DNA from: Promethearchaeia archaeon
GTDB taxonomy: Archaea; Asgardarchaeota; Lokiarchaeia; Sigyniarchaeales; SOKP01
DNA: 64,000 bases
Assembly (NCBI GenBank): GCA_029856125.1
Contig: JAHQWJ010000080.1
Location: 62,001 to 126,000 of the forward strand
Direction of reading: 5' to 3'
Part shown: positions 9,045 through 17,705 of the stretch, in pieces
Layout: each line of letters starts with the position of its first letter
Position numbering within the stretch: position 1 is the first letter of the stretch
Program-made: the position numbers and the translations under genes
Notes under the pieces: generated by a model
Databases searched by the model: none
Seen by the model: only the letters and a program-made list of their open reading frames with translations
Told to the model about the DNA's origin: nothing

Positions 9045-9638
9045 CTAATCAAAAAATTGCTCCAAACGATCCTCTTGAGATAATTTTTCTAACCAATCGA
9101 TTTTTCCAATGATATATTCATTCACATCTACCATCCCTGTAAGAATTTTTGTTATTGTCTTGGTAATTACATCAATACTATTATTTGTAGTATCAATTTC
9201 CAGTATTGGTTTGTTCAATTGTTTATTCAAGAAATAATTTGCAGAGTTTCCTAAAATTTCAGACTGGACGTTTTCTCTAATTTTTTCCTTTTTATAACCC
9301 CTTTCCTTTAACCTGACACATAATTCGTCGGGATCACATCTTAAAATTATAACATAATTGATATATTGCGAGGGTACAATGTCAGAAAAATGGCTTTCGA
9401 TAATTAGATATTCTAGATCTAGTTTATTATAACGTTCTATTAACTTTATTATGTGACGAACCAATTTTTTTTCATTGATCACTGATGTTTCTCTTTCCAT
9501 GTCATATTTTATAATTAACTTCTCTGAAATTGCTAATTCGTTTAAGCTAATTACTTTATATTTAAAGTTGTTTAATATATTTTGTGAAACTGTTGTCTTT
9601 CCGGTTCCAGGAGTTCCAGAAACGATTAAAAATTTCAT
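9045..9638 (-). CDS. AK6/Fap7-like P-loop adenylate kinase
   Basis: The start is placed at ATG 9638 because the P-loop strand begins there (MKFLIVSGTPGTGKTT). An earlier in-frame codon at 9746 adds 36 residues of unlikely sequence. The 197-residue product has Walker A GTPGTGKT and a CDPDELCVRLKERGY lid segment, as in AK6/Fap7. In yeast Fap7 acts in 18S rRNA 3'-end maturation, and archaeal homologues bind uS11. It precedes tgtA by about 20 nt on the same strand, fitting an RNA-maturation operon. Confidence 0.82.
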   Translation of the reverse strand: MKFLIVSGTPGTGKTTVSQNILNNFKYKVISLNELAISEKLIIKYDMERETSVINEKKLVRHIIKLIERYNKLDLEYLIIESHFSDIVPSQYINYVIILRCDPDELCVRLKERGYKKEKIRENVQSEILGNSANYFLNKQLNKPILEIDTTNNSIDVITKTITKILTGMVDVNEYIIGKIDWLEKLSQEDRLEQFFD

Positions 9639-9762
9639 GTTTAAATAATTAGAATCATCGGTAAAATATAAAAATAGTAATCTAATAATGAAAAAAAACC
9701 TAAGATGAACCTCGTTTGAAGAAAGATGTATAACAAGAGCATTCATTTAAGATACATTTTAA

Positions 9763-9836
9763 TGGGAAAGGGGGGCTTCGAACCCCCGACCTCACGGTTA
9801 TCAGCCGTGCGCTATACCAGGCTAAGCCACTCTCCC
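9763..9836 (-). tRNA. tRNA-Ile (GAT)
   Basis: A complete cloverleaf on the minus strand: acceptor GGGAGAG/CTTTCCC, D-arm, anticodon arm CACGG-CTGATAA-CCGTG with anticodon GAT, T-arm GGGGG-TTCGAAG-CCCCC, discriminator A. No intron and no encoded CCA. The 74-nt length is normal. Confidence 0.95.
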
Positions 9837-9991
9837 GATAAAAAACCTATAATTTTAACGACTTCCACAAATGTTTTAAAAATAAGTTTTTAATATCTCA
9901 CTAAATATTATTTATTTAAAAAATTTTTGTGTTGTTAAGCCTTAAATTTTAATAGAATAAAGAGAATATTTTTTTATATGATAGTGAAAAA

Positions 9992-10432
9992 GTGAACCAA
10001 TTGCCTAAAATATTAAATTATTCAATTATTGGTTTAGAAGATTATCTTATCAGTTTTGAAAATTATTGTTCACCCTGTCAAATTCAAAAATTTTGTAAAT
10101 ACGGCAGGACTGAGCCTTTTACGATAGCGATTAATTGTAGCGATTTAAATAGGGCGAAAGAAAAAATCAAATTTGAGCAGCTCCAAAAATTGCAGAAAAA
10201 AGAAGATGTTTCTGTAACCTATGAGGAATTAGTGAAAAAAGTTAAAATAAACGTTCAGAACATATTTAGTCAGATATGGAAGGATAAAGTTAAAGCACGT
10301 AAAGAAGAAATAAGATGTTTAAATTCAAAGAAAGTAGATTCAATGTTGGTTTCTCAGCAGGGACAAGACTGGTGGCAAGATTTTAACTTTACTATAAAGG
10401 TAATAAACCGTGAATGCGAAAAAATACTTTGA
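9992..10432 (+). CDS. Hypothetical protein with N-terminal cysteines
   Basis: I do not recognise this 146-residue protein. It starts with GTG (9992). Near the N terminus it has CSPCQIQKFC and further Cys at about residues 48 and 94, which may bind metal or be chance. The middle is Lys/Glu-rich and predicted helical. It stands alone on + between the tRNA-Ile gene and a membrane protein gene. Confidence 0.55.
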   Translation: MNQLPKILNYSIIGLEDYLISFENYCSPCQIQKFCKYGRTEPFTIAINCSDLNRAKEKIKFEQLQKLQKKEDVSVTYEELVKKVKINVQNIFSQIWKDKVKARKEEIRCLNSKKVDSMLVSQQGQDWWQDFNFTIKVINRECEKIL

Positions 10433-10542
10433 ACTCTTTCTTACGCTTTCTAAAGATCATTATGTACTAAAAAAAAATTAAAATTGAACGATGACTTTTA
10501 AAATGGGTAGTTTTTTTATATTCATTTTTAGATAAATATAAG

Positions 10543-11163
10543 ATGAAAAATTTTTGCTATACATACCAATCAACCTATGCACTCGATAGCGTTTTAGATC
10601 CCTTAGAAGAAATCTGCTCAGAATTTAATAGTTTTGCTCTGATTTTTTTTCAATATTTTAAGTATATATTTGTTATTGTCTTGATTGGTTGTGGAGTTTT
10701 AACCCTTCTAAAATTGAGAGGTTATTATTTCAGATCAAGATCATTTTCTGCTGAAGGAGACTCAAATAAAAAAGATCCATTTAATAAACCGCGTTTAGTT
10801 GTCGGAGCTGTTTATATCTTTATAGGTTTTGGGATTCTTTTTAATTATCTTATATACTTTTTCATATGGCTTTTGGACCCCCTGCCAGATCGCTTTATTT
10901 TTAATCTTCTAAGCCTAATTGATATTGATCCCTTTAATCTAAATAGAATCACTGATATTCACTCGGCTATTTATCCACATGAACAAACATGTTATTACAT
11001 AGTTGCAATGCTTTCTTTTACTAGTACAATTCATTCAACGGTTGCAATATGGTATTTTATCAATAATGTTCGAAATCCTAGAAAAACTATAATTTGGGTG
11101 TTCTCATCAGTTCCAGGAGGAATATTTTTTGGGTTTACAACATTTTTGCCATTCATGCTTTAG
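10543..11163 (+). CDS. Hypothetical membrane protein, about four TM segments
   Basis: This 206-residue protein has hydrophobic stretches at about residues 28-56, 82-112, 150-172 and 185-206, consistent with four membrane passes and a short polar N terminus. A Lys/Ser-rich loop (about 62-80) separates the first two. No family motif was recognised. The start is ATG at 10543. It precedes a TFB gene on the same strand with a 200-nt gap, so co-transcription is uncertain. Confidence 0.65.
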   Translation: MKNFCYTYQSTYALDSVLDPLEEICSEFNSFALIFFQYFKYIFVIVLIGCGVLTLLKLRGYYFRSRSFSAEGDSNKKDPFNKPRLVVGAVYIFIGFGILFNYLIYFFIWLLDPLPDRFIFNLLSLIDIDPFNLNRITDIHSAIYPHEQTCYYIVAMLSFTSTIHSTVAIWYFINNVRNPRKTIIWVFSSVPGGIFFGFTTFLPFML

Positions 11164-11359
11164 GAACTCTCGGATGGTGAATGGGTTTGATCAAAAGATT
11201 TATATATTCAAGTTACATATAATTATTTTGCATTCAAGTAGTAAATCGATTTTCAGTCACACGAATAAAGATTTATTGAATTTAGTAATATTTTGTGTTA
11301 GTTTACACGGGAAATAATTAAGTTTTGTGAAGGTTAATTTCAAAAAAGAGGTTTTTAAA

Positions 11360-12247
11360 GTGGTAATAAAATCAGAAGTTAGTAACATATCAAGCTTATG
11401 TCCAGAATGTAAAGGTAAGACAATTCCAATTCACGAAAAAGGAGAAATTGTATGTCGTCAATGTGGTTTAGTTATAAGTGAAAGGTTATTAGATATATCA
11501 CATAGCGGTAAGCGAGCATTCACAAAGCAGGAGAAAGATAGAAGAGAGAGGACGGGATCTCCTATTTCAATTCTATTACCTGATATGGGGTTAAGTACTA
11601 TTATTGACAAAAACAACATAAGAAGTCCTGATTTGAAAAGAGCTGCAAAATGGAATTCTCGCATGACGTGGGATAAAAGAAACATGCTAATTGCTACTAC
11701 TGAACTAAAAAGAATCGGGAGCAATTTAAATTTGCCCAACCATATAAAAAAGGCAGCTATTAAATTGTATATTGAAGCGTTTAAGAAAAAATTACTCCGC
11801 GGTAGGTCAATCAACGGTATGGTCGCTGCTTGCTTGTATTTTGCTTGTAGAGAACGAAAAATCCCTAGAACACTTCAAGAAATATTAGATCAAACTTCAG
11901 TCAATGCAAAAAATGTTAGGAGATGTTATAGAACAATAATAAGAGAATTAAATTTAAAAGCACCTTCCACTAACCCTATTTCTCTCATTCCCAGATTTGT
12001 TGCAGAATTAGGATTAGATGCTGAAACTGAACAAGTAACGATCAAGATTTTACAATCTTTTATCTCAAAATATTCAACAAGTGGTAAGGATCCGAAGGGA
12101 TTATGCGCAGGAGCATTATATTTAGTATGCAAAAAGAGAGATAAGAGGATTTCTCAAAAAGATATAGCAAATGTAGTAGGAGTTACCGAAGTTACTTTAC
12201 GCTCTAGGTATAAAGAATTGATTGATAAATTAAATATTGAAATATAA
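11360..12247 (+). CDS. tfb: Transcription initiation factor B (TFB/TFIIB)
   Basis: TFB bridges TBP at the TATA box and RNA polymerase. The N-terminal zinc ribbon CPECKGK...CRQCGLVIS is followed by a B-reader/linker segment (FTKQEKDRRERTGSPIS) and two cyclin-like repeats. The C terminus has a helix-turn-helix for BRE contact (SQKDIANVVGVTEVTLRSRYKEL). GTG at 11360 is preferred over GTG at 11327 because AAGAGG (11346-11351) lies about 8 nt before it and the product begins close to the zinc ribbon, giving 295 residues. A more divergent TFB is at 34827-35849; this one looks like the general factor. Confidence 0.93.
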   Translation: MVIKSEVSNISSLCPECKGKTIPIHEKGEIVCRQCGLVISERLLDISHSGKRAFTKQEKDRRERTGSPISILLPDMGLSTIIDKNNIRSPDLKRAAKWNSRMTWDKRNMLIATTELKRIGSNLNLPNHIKKAAIKLYIEAFKKKLLRGRSINGMVAACLYFACRERKIPRTLQEILDQTSVNAKNVRRCYRTIIRELNLKAPSTNPISLIPRFVAELGLDAETEQVTIKILQSFISKYSTSGKDPKGLCAGALYLVCKKRDKRISQKDIANVVGVTEVTLRSRYKELIDKLNIEI

Positions 12248-12253
12248 TTTTTT

Positions 12254-12835
12254 TTAATTTTCTCTTTGTAAAAGTAGTTTAACAAAGTCAGGTAGTGTTA
12301 AGAGATAACTTTGTGCATTAGGTAGTTGTTCTTTAATTTTCATGAAGAGTTGAGAATAATGTTCTGCTCGATCTTTTTGTTTTAATACCTCGTTTCTCGA
12401 TTGTTCCCTTATTGGCTCAACCGGAATTCCCCGTAATACTGATCTCGCGGGAATTGTTAAACCAGGAGGGACCTGGCTATTTTTAATAATGATAGACCCT
12501 TCTCCAATTGAACTTTCTTCATAAATAAGAGTCCCTTCCATAATTTGTATGTAATCTTCCATGAAGCAACCTAGAATTGTAACTCCTGATTCAATTATGC
12601 AATAACGCCCAATATTAATTGAACTTTTTTGAGATCTCGTAAACATCATCGCACCATTAAAAACTGTTGTATACTCACCGATATTAATTTTTGAGTTTTC
12701 AGCTCGAATTATAGAGCCGGGCCAAATAATTGCATTATCATTTACAGTAACATCGCCAATTAAAGTCGCTAGTGGAGATACATAACAATTATCACTAATA
12801 TTAGGGCTTCTTCCATTATATTCAAGTATTACCAT
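12254..12835 (-). CDS. Left-handed beta-helix protein, gamma-carbonic-anhydrase-like, metal site apparently lost
   Basis: This 193-residue protein has hexapeptide repeats typical of the LbetaH fold (GDVTVNDNAIIWPGSIIRAE onward). The layout matches the YrdA/gamma-CA group, including VPPGLTIPARSVLRGIP after the helix. The zinc-binding His residues expected in GH..xxH segments are replaced (IESGVTILGCFMEDYIQIMEG region), so carbonic anhydrase activity is unlikely. It ends just after the TFB gene, tail to tail. Confidence 0.75.
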   Translation of the reverse strand: MVILEYNGRSPNISDNCYVSPLATLIGDVTVNDNAIIWPGSIIRAENSKINIGEYTTVFNGAMMFTRSQKSSINIGRYCIIESGVTILGCFMEDYIQIMEGTLIYEESSIGEGSIIIKNSQVPPGLTIPARSVLRGIPVEPIREQSRNEVLKQKDRAEHYSQLFMKIKEQLPNAQSYLLTLPDFVKLLLQREN

Positions 12836-12985
12836 TGTTCTTCAACTATGTTTTTATTATTTAGACTGAAAAAAAGGTAAAATTCAAACCATTTAAATTT
12901 AATTAAATTATCAAGTTAAATAATCTCTTTTCTTAATAATGAAAATCTACATCTTCATAAATTCTCGATTTATTAGAAGTTCATT

Positions 12986-13801
12986 TTAATTAAAAATATT
13001 TATAGGATCTCTTGATTCAAAGAAATAAAAATCATCATGAGGAAACTCTAAACTCAGAATGTTATGCATTTTTTTCAAAGCAATAATGTTGCAGTTATAA
13101 AGAGATATTCCTATTAAGTTTAAACGGGATTCTTTAGCATAACTAGCAATTTGATTATCGAAATAACCAGAGATATAACAATCACAATTGTTTTTTAATG
13201 CCTTTCTAAGATAATTTATATTTAATTTATCTTCTCCTACAATACAAATTTTCTTTACTTCTGAATTTAATTCACCTACGAATAAAACTTCTTCAACTTC
13301 TAAATTAGATTTAATCCTTTTAAGTAAATTATCTAAAGTCATAATTTTAGTGTTCTCTGTATAAGAATTTGGGACGCATATTCTTCCTATAGGAACAGAA
13401 TCGCCCCTATTGTTTTTAACATTAAGTGTTTGATCCAATTTTAGATAGAGAGATTCCATAATAGTATCTGAAACACCTCCCTCAGCAGCTATAAAACTTG
13501 AGTTTAAAATAAAAATCAACAAAGGGTATCTGGATAGTAAATTTAACTTATTTATTAATAACTGATTAAAATGAGTGATAGGGTTATTATTGAAGTTGTT
13601 GAGAGAAATTATGAGGTTTATTTTATTCTTTATTGCATAATGAATTGATTCCAAGCTTAAATCAACCGTAAACAATATTTTTTTAATATGTTTCTTACTG
13701 TTGATTTGTCCGTAATATAATCCATAGTATTCAGAATCAATTCTATAAATTTTTGGAGATAATTTGTTTTCAATTATTGATTTAATCTCATTAAAAAACA
13801 T
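12986..13801 (-). CDS. NIF3-like protein with degenerate metal-binding site
   Basis: The 271-residue sequence follows the NIF3/YbgI (DUF34) plan. An N-terminal half contains ILFTVDLSLESIHYAI and LIISLN, the middle has VPIGRICVP (family GxxGRxG), and the C-terminal half has GYFDNQIASYAKESRLNLIGI. In typical members the N-terminal HH and C-terminal H..E bind two metals. Here those positions read NN/SL and YN, so the dinuclear site looks lost. The function of the family is not settled. Confidence 0.65.
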   Translation of the reverse strand: MFFNEIKSIIENKLSPKIYRIDSEYYGLYYGQINSKKHIKKILFTVDLSLESIHYAIKNKINLIISLNNFNNNPITHFNQLLINKLNLLSRYPLLIFILNSSFIAAEGGVSDTIMESLYLKLDQTLNVKNNRGDSVPIGRICVPNSYTENTKIMTLDNLLKRIKSNLEVEEVLFVGELNSEVKKICIVGEDKLNINYLRKALKNNCDCYISGYFDNQIASYAKESRLNLIGISLYNCNIIALKKMHNILSLEFPHDDFYFFESRDPINIFN

Positions 13802-13926
13802 TCAAATCACAACCCACTTGGTAATCTTTGAGATTTAAATAAACTAAAAAAATTAAAAGGCTGTCAAGGTTTTTTAAAGTTCATTATTTTTAATCATTAT
13901 ATAATTATCGTAAGTGAGGTAAGTTA

Positions 13927-14346
13927 TTGTTGAGTAACGATGATTGCATATTTTGTAAAATAATTGCAAAAGAAATTCCTTCAAAAATTTTGTATCAAAA
14001 TAATGATACGATCGCATTTCTAGATATTTTTCCAATATCTCAAGGTCATACTATTGTTATACCAAAAAAACATTATACTAATCTAGAAACCATTCCGATA
14101 AATGAATTATATGAGGTTATAGGAGCTGTCAAAATTGTATCTAACTTGATTTATAAAAATTTGAATATTGATGGATACAACATATTGCAGAATAACCATA
14201 AGGCCGCTGGACAAGTAATTAATCACTTTCATATCCACATAATTCCTAGGAGTAGGGGAGATGGAAAATTCAAATTGATAATCCCTAGAGAACAAGCAAC
14301 TGAAGAAGAGCTCGATCAAACACTAAAAATTATTAGCGATTCATAA
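13927..14346 (+). CDS. HIT-family nucleotide hydrolase/transferase
   Basis: This 139-residue HIT protein has the N-terminal CIFCKIIAKEIP, LDIFPISQGHTIVIPKKHY, and the catalytic histidine triad in HFHIHIIPR near the C terminus. Members hydrolyse nucleoside phosphoramidates or dinucleoside polyphosphates. The frame starts with two TTG codons (13927, 13930) after GTGAGGT at 13914-13920, and either could initiate. It is divergent from the NIF3-like gene. Confidence 0.9.
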   Translation: MLSNDDCIFCKIIAKEIPSKILYQNNDTIAFLDIFPISQGHTIVIPKKHYTNLETIPINELYEVIGAVKIVSNLIYKNLNIDGYNILQNNHKAAGQVINHFHIHIIPRSRGDGKFKLIIPREQATEEELDQTLKIISDS

Positions 14347-14414
14347 TATTATGCTTTTTAGTTTAGTTTAAAAGGTTTTTTTTACAATATAAGGCAAAAA
14401 AGATCTTTTTTAGT

Positions 14415-14648
14415 ATGAAGAAGAAATCCATTAAACAAATGAAAAAAACAATTCTAAGCAAAATAAAAGCTTTCTTCTCAGACGAATATGGAGGTAATCT
14501 AATAGAATATGCTCTACTAATTGGATTAGCGTTATTTATTTTCTTTATAATTGTCGGAGTTATGACTTCTTTACTAGACTGGCCTTTAGATTTAGCAAAT
14601 AATTTTTGGGAAGACTTTGGTGCGATACTTAAAAACCAATTTCTTTAA
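14415..14648 (+). CDS. Flp-type type IV pilin-like protein
   Basis: This 77-residue protein has a basic N terminus, then FFSDEYGGNLIEYALLIGLALF. Cleavage after Gly26 would put Glu31 at +5, the hallmark of type IV prepilins, and GNLIEYALL closely resembles bacterial Flp pilins. A hydrophobic segment (about 31-52) follows with a short C-terminal tail. It is probably cut by a prepilin peptidase such as that at 30182-30847 and assembled by the Tad-like set at 24501-28646, though the genes are 10 kb apart. It lies 70 nt after the HIT gene. Confidence 0.72.
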   Translation: MKKKSIKQMKKTILSKIKAFFSDEYGGNLIEYALLIGLALFIFFIIVGVMTSLLDWPLDLANNFWEDFGAILKNQFL

Positions 14649-14701
14649 ATCAGGAGATTTAAGTTTTTAAATTGTGCAAACGAAAGAAGAATAGATAAAT
14701 T

Positions 14702-15076
14702 TTATTCCTGATCTTTTATAACAAGGTTTTCTATGATCCTAATATCATATTTTTCTGTCCATATATGAATATTCTCCAAAACCAACTTTTTATCGACTTG
14801 AAGAAAATTTATAAAATCATCAAAAGGTATTTTATCAGCGCCTTTAAATAGATTCTTGATTCTTTTGTTAATTATTGCATCATCAGGTGGGAATAATTCT
14901 CTTCTTTTTGCCTTCATTTTATCTATAACATCGTCAAATCTACCGTAATCAAAAAAATGTTCCACAATTCTGCTAATTACTGAAGCAGGAGTACTTCCAA
15001 AAACCCCTACTAATTCTTTTACTTGATTCATACTAATTCGGCTTAAAGTTACCGTTGTTCGTGTAGTTTCGGTCAT
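14702..15076 (-). CDS. Putative ribbon-helix-helix regulator
   Basis: The first about 45 residues (TTVTLSRISMNQVKELVGVF...ASVISRIVEHFF) have the strand-helix-helix pattern of MetJ/Arc-type DNA-binding proteins. The last about 45 residues form another helical unit ending in a short strand (RIIENLVI), perhaps a winged-helix-like or effector domain. It is 124 residues, ATG at 15076. It is transcribed away from the inverted repeat at 15136-15170, which may be its operator. Assignment is by pattern only. Confidence 0.55.
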   Translation of the reverse strand: MTETTRTTVTLSRISMNQVKELVGVFGSTPASVISRIVEHFFDYGRFDDVIDKMKAKRRELFPPDDAIINKRIKNLFKGADKIPFDDFINFLQVDKKLVLENIHIWTEKYDIRIIENLVIKDQE

Positions 15077-15135
15077 TTTAATGTTGGTTTAGCTTTGTTT
15101 CACAAATATAAAATAATTTTGTCGCTTTTAAGTTT

Positions 15136-15170
15136 ATGCTTATTGATGATAATAATGCATCAATAAGCAT
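15136..15170. promoter_or_regulatory. Perfect 13-bp inverted repeat between two divergent regulator genes
   Basis: The arms are ATGCTTATTGATG (15136-15148) and CATCAATAAGCAT (15158-15170), separated by 9 nt. The right arm directly abuts a TATA box (CTTTATATAA, 15171-15180) for the + strand wHTH gene, in the BRE position. A TATA-like stretch for the minus gene lies at about 15104-15113. A dimeric regulator bound here would block TFB/TBP. The shared core TATTGAT recurs in the inverted repeat at 36050-36078. Confidence 0.65.
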
Positions 15171-15299
15171 CTTTATATAAAACTCGGTACTACTATATAA
15201 TATAACAATACGCACTGTCTCATTAGTGAAAATGTCGAAAAATTGTCGAATTAATTAATATAATAGAGAAAAATAAAATAAAAAATGGAGGAATAAATT

Positions 15300-15554
15300 A
15301 TGGTAAATAAAGTTATAACCAACACCGATTTTAACTCAAAAGGGTATTTGACTCCAATTCAGAGTAATTTGATTAATAAATTACGAAATAACGGACCAAC
15401 TACTCGCAAAGATTTAGTGAAAATATTAAATAGTCCCCGAACCACCATTTATGATAATCTTTTAAAGCTACAAAAAAGAAAACTTATCGAAAAGTTTACA
15501 AGAAACAATGGAATGAGAGGTAGACCGTTAGTTTTTTGGAAAGTAAAAGAGTAA
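15300..15554 (+). CDS. Small winged-helix transcription regulator
   Basis: This 84-residue protein is essentially one winged helix: LTPIQSNLINKLRNNGPTTRKDLVKIL is followed by a recognition helix (SPRTTIYDNLLKLQKRKLIEKF) and a basic wing (NNGMRGRPLVFWKV). It resembles TrmB/MarR-like single-domain archaeal regulators. A very good ribosome-binding site (GGAGG, 15287-15291) precedes the ATG. The long 5' leader and the palindrome at 15136-15170 suggest autoregulation. The 274 nt after it hold only T- and A-rich sequence. Confidence 0.8.
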   Translation: MVNKVITNTDFNSKGYLTPIQSNLINKLRNNGPTTRKDLVKILNSPRTTIYDNLLKLQKRKLIEKFTRNNGMRGRPLVFWKVKE

Positions 15555-15828
15555 ATATCAATTTCTTTTTCTTCTTTTTTTAAAAGACAAGAATTAATTA
15601 ATAAAAAACAATAACTCCTATTTTTCCACTGCAAAAAAAAATTAAACAAAGTAAAAAAAATTTTTTGTATATTATAATTAAACAAGCCCCAGTTTCAAAT
15701 TATTTATTCATATTTAAATTATATTATTAATATTTTAATTTTAACTTGATATTTCCTAAGTTATTAACATTTTCCAATGGAAAAATAGGAGTAAATCGGT
15801 TTAAGGATTATTTAAATTCCAAATTTTT

Positions 15829-17619
15829 TTATTTATGAACGTAATAGTACTCGTTGATCCTTTTTTGATAGGTATCTTTTGTACTTCCTATCTTATTAAC
15901 TCGAGGTCTTTTTGTTTCTTTCTCTCTTCTAAAGGTGATTCCCATCATTTTTAAAAATAGATTAAACCCATCTCTTAAATTTAAAGGAGCTAGCGCTCTT
16001 CCTTCTATCCCTGGAGTTCCTTCAAACACTAAAATTGAGTCTGCTATAAAATCTTGCGTGATGATATCGTGTTCTACAACGAACGCTGATTTTTTTAATT
16101 CTTCTATTGACTTTCGTAATAATTGAGCTACAGTTAATCTCATTTCTATATCTAAAAAAGCTGATGGTTCGTCTAATAAATAAATATCGGCTTCAGTAGA
16201 CAGGCAGTCTGCAATTGTTACCCGTTGTAACTCACCACCACTTAGTTCAGATATTTTTCTATCTTTAATATTGTTGAGTTTAAGGCTGTTTATTAATCGT
16301 TTTTTATATGATTGACTAAGATAAGAAGCCATTTTAATTTTCGATAATGTATCAGAAACTAATTTAGATTCATCTATTTTGATATATTGAGGTTTTAAAG
16401 AAATTTTTAGTTTATCTTCTTCAAAATCATCAATTTTATTTGCAATTAAATCAATAAATGTAGACTTTCCAATTCCATTGGGTCCTAGAATTCCTAGAAT
16501 TTCGCCGGCATGGACTTCGCTCCCCGTTATTGTCAAGTGGAAATCACCAAGAGTTTTTTCTAAATTTTCATACGAAAAAATGCTCACACCAGTATCAAAT
16601 GAAGTATCAATTGGAGGTCTTTCGTGAAATTGAATGGGTTCATCCCTAATTCTTACATTTTCATCTTTAATATATCCATTCAAATAGATATTAATTCCTA
16701 CTCGTACACCTTGTGGATGTGATATAATACCATATGCTCCAGGAACCCCATAGAATAAAGATATATAATCACTTAAATAATCTAATATCGCTAAATCATG
16801 TTCTACAACTACTACAGTTTTATTGTCATCAGTAAGGCTTCTGATCAATTTCGCCATATTTATTCTTTCACTAACATCTAGGTAAGAACTAGGCTCATCA
16901 ATAAGATATACATCAGCATCTTTCAAGTAAGCAGCAGCAATTGCTACTCTTTGAACCTCTCCTCCAGAGAGAACAGATAAGTTTCTATCAAGAATTTCAT
17001 TGAGATTTAATTCTTTAACAACATTATCTAAAAGATCATTTACATCGTTCTTTTTTAGGAGATCATAAACTTTACCAACTACATGTTTAGGAATAAGGTT
17101 AATATTTTGAGGTTTATGAACAACGCTTAATTTTTTATCAAATAACTCTAAGAAATACTGTTGTAGTTCTGAACCTTTAAAAAATTTAATAATGGCGTCG
17201 TTATTGGGAGTATCTTCATTAAATTTACCCAAATTCATTTTCAGATCTCCTGAAAGAATCGATAACATCGTACTTTTTCCAATTCCATTTTGACCAATTA
17301 GCCCTAAAACTTTTCCTCTTTTAGGAATGGCCATTCGAAATAAAGAGAATTGATCGGGACCGTATCGATAAGTTATCTGATTTTTCAAGGGATCTGGTAA
17401 GTTAATAATGCTTATCGCATTGAATGGGCATTTTTTTATACAGATGCCGCATCCAGTGCAAAGACTTTCAGTAATTTCAACAGACTTCCCAGTAGAGCTT
17501 AATACTATTGTTTCATCTCCTGTTCTTACCTTAGGGCAGTATTTTATACATGGTTTTTCACCATATGGACTACATTTATCAGGTTTGCAGCGATCCTTAC
17601 TAAGTACGGCGATTCTCAA
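15829..17619 (-). CDS. ABCE1/Rli1 ribosome recycling ATPase
   Basis: ABCE1 splits ribosomes after termination. The N terminus has the two [4Fe-4S] sites (DRCKPDKCSPYG...CIKYCP and CTGCGICIKKCPFNAI). Two ABC cassettes follow with Walker A GQNGIGKST and GPNGIGKST, signatures LSGGEVQRV and LSGGELQRV, and Walker B DVYLIDEPSSYLD and DIYLLDEPSAFLD. The length of 596 residues is complete. The start is a TTG (17619), immediately before the conserved MRIAVLSKDRCKP-type N terminus. It is divergent from lysS with 86 nt between the starts. Confidence 0.97.
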   Translation of the reverse strand: MRIAVLSKDRCKPDKCSPYGEKPCIKYCPKVRTGDETIVLSSTGKSVEITESLCTGCGICIKKCPFNAISIINLPDPLKNQITYRYGPDQFSLFRMAIPKRGKVLGLIGQNGIGKSTMLSILSGDLKMNLGKFNEDTPNNDAIIKFFKGSELQQYFLELFDKKLSVVHKPQNINLIPKHVVGKVYDLLKKNDVNDLLDNVVKELNLNEILDRNLSVLSGGEVQRVAIAAAYLKDADVYLIDEPSSYLDVSERINMAKLIRSLTDDNKTVVVVEHDLAILDYLSDYISLFYGVPGAYGIISHPQGVRVGINIYLNGYIKDENVRIRDEPIQFHERPPIDTSFDTGVSIFSYENLEKTLGDFHLTITGSEVHAGEILGILGPNGIGKSTFIDLIANKIDDFEEDKLKISLKPQYIKIDESKLVSDTLSKIKMASYLSQSYKKRLINSLKLNNIKDRKISELSGGELQRVTIADCLSTEADIYLLDEPSAFLDIEMRLTVAQLLRKSIEELKKSAFVVEHDIITQDFIADSILVFEGTPGIEGRALAPLNLRDGFNLFLKMMGITFRREKETKRPRVNKIGSTKDTYQKRINEYYYVHK

Positions 17620-17705
17620 GACTATTACACCACTATTAAAAATGAAAAATGATAAATAATTTTTATGCTTTACTCAGTTAAGGTTTTGTTAAGTAGTGAA
17701 AATAA

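Noticed and set aside
9639..9746. N-terminal extension of the AK6-like kinase to 9746
   Set aside because: The P-loop strand starts at the 9638 ATG; the added 36 residues overlap the promoter side and look unlike protein of this family.
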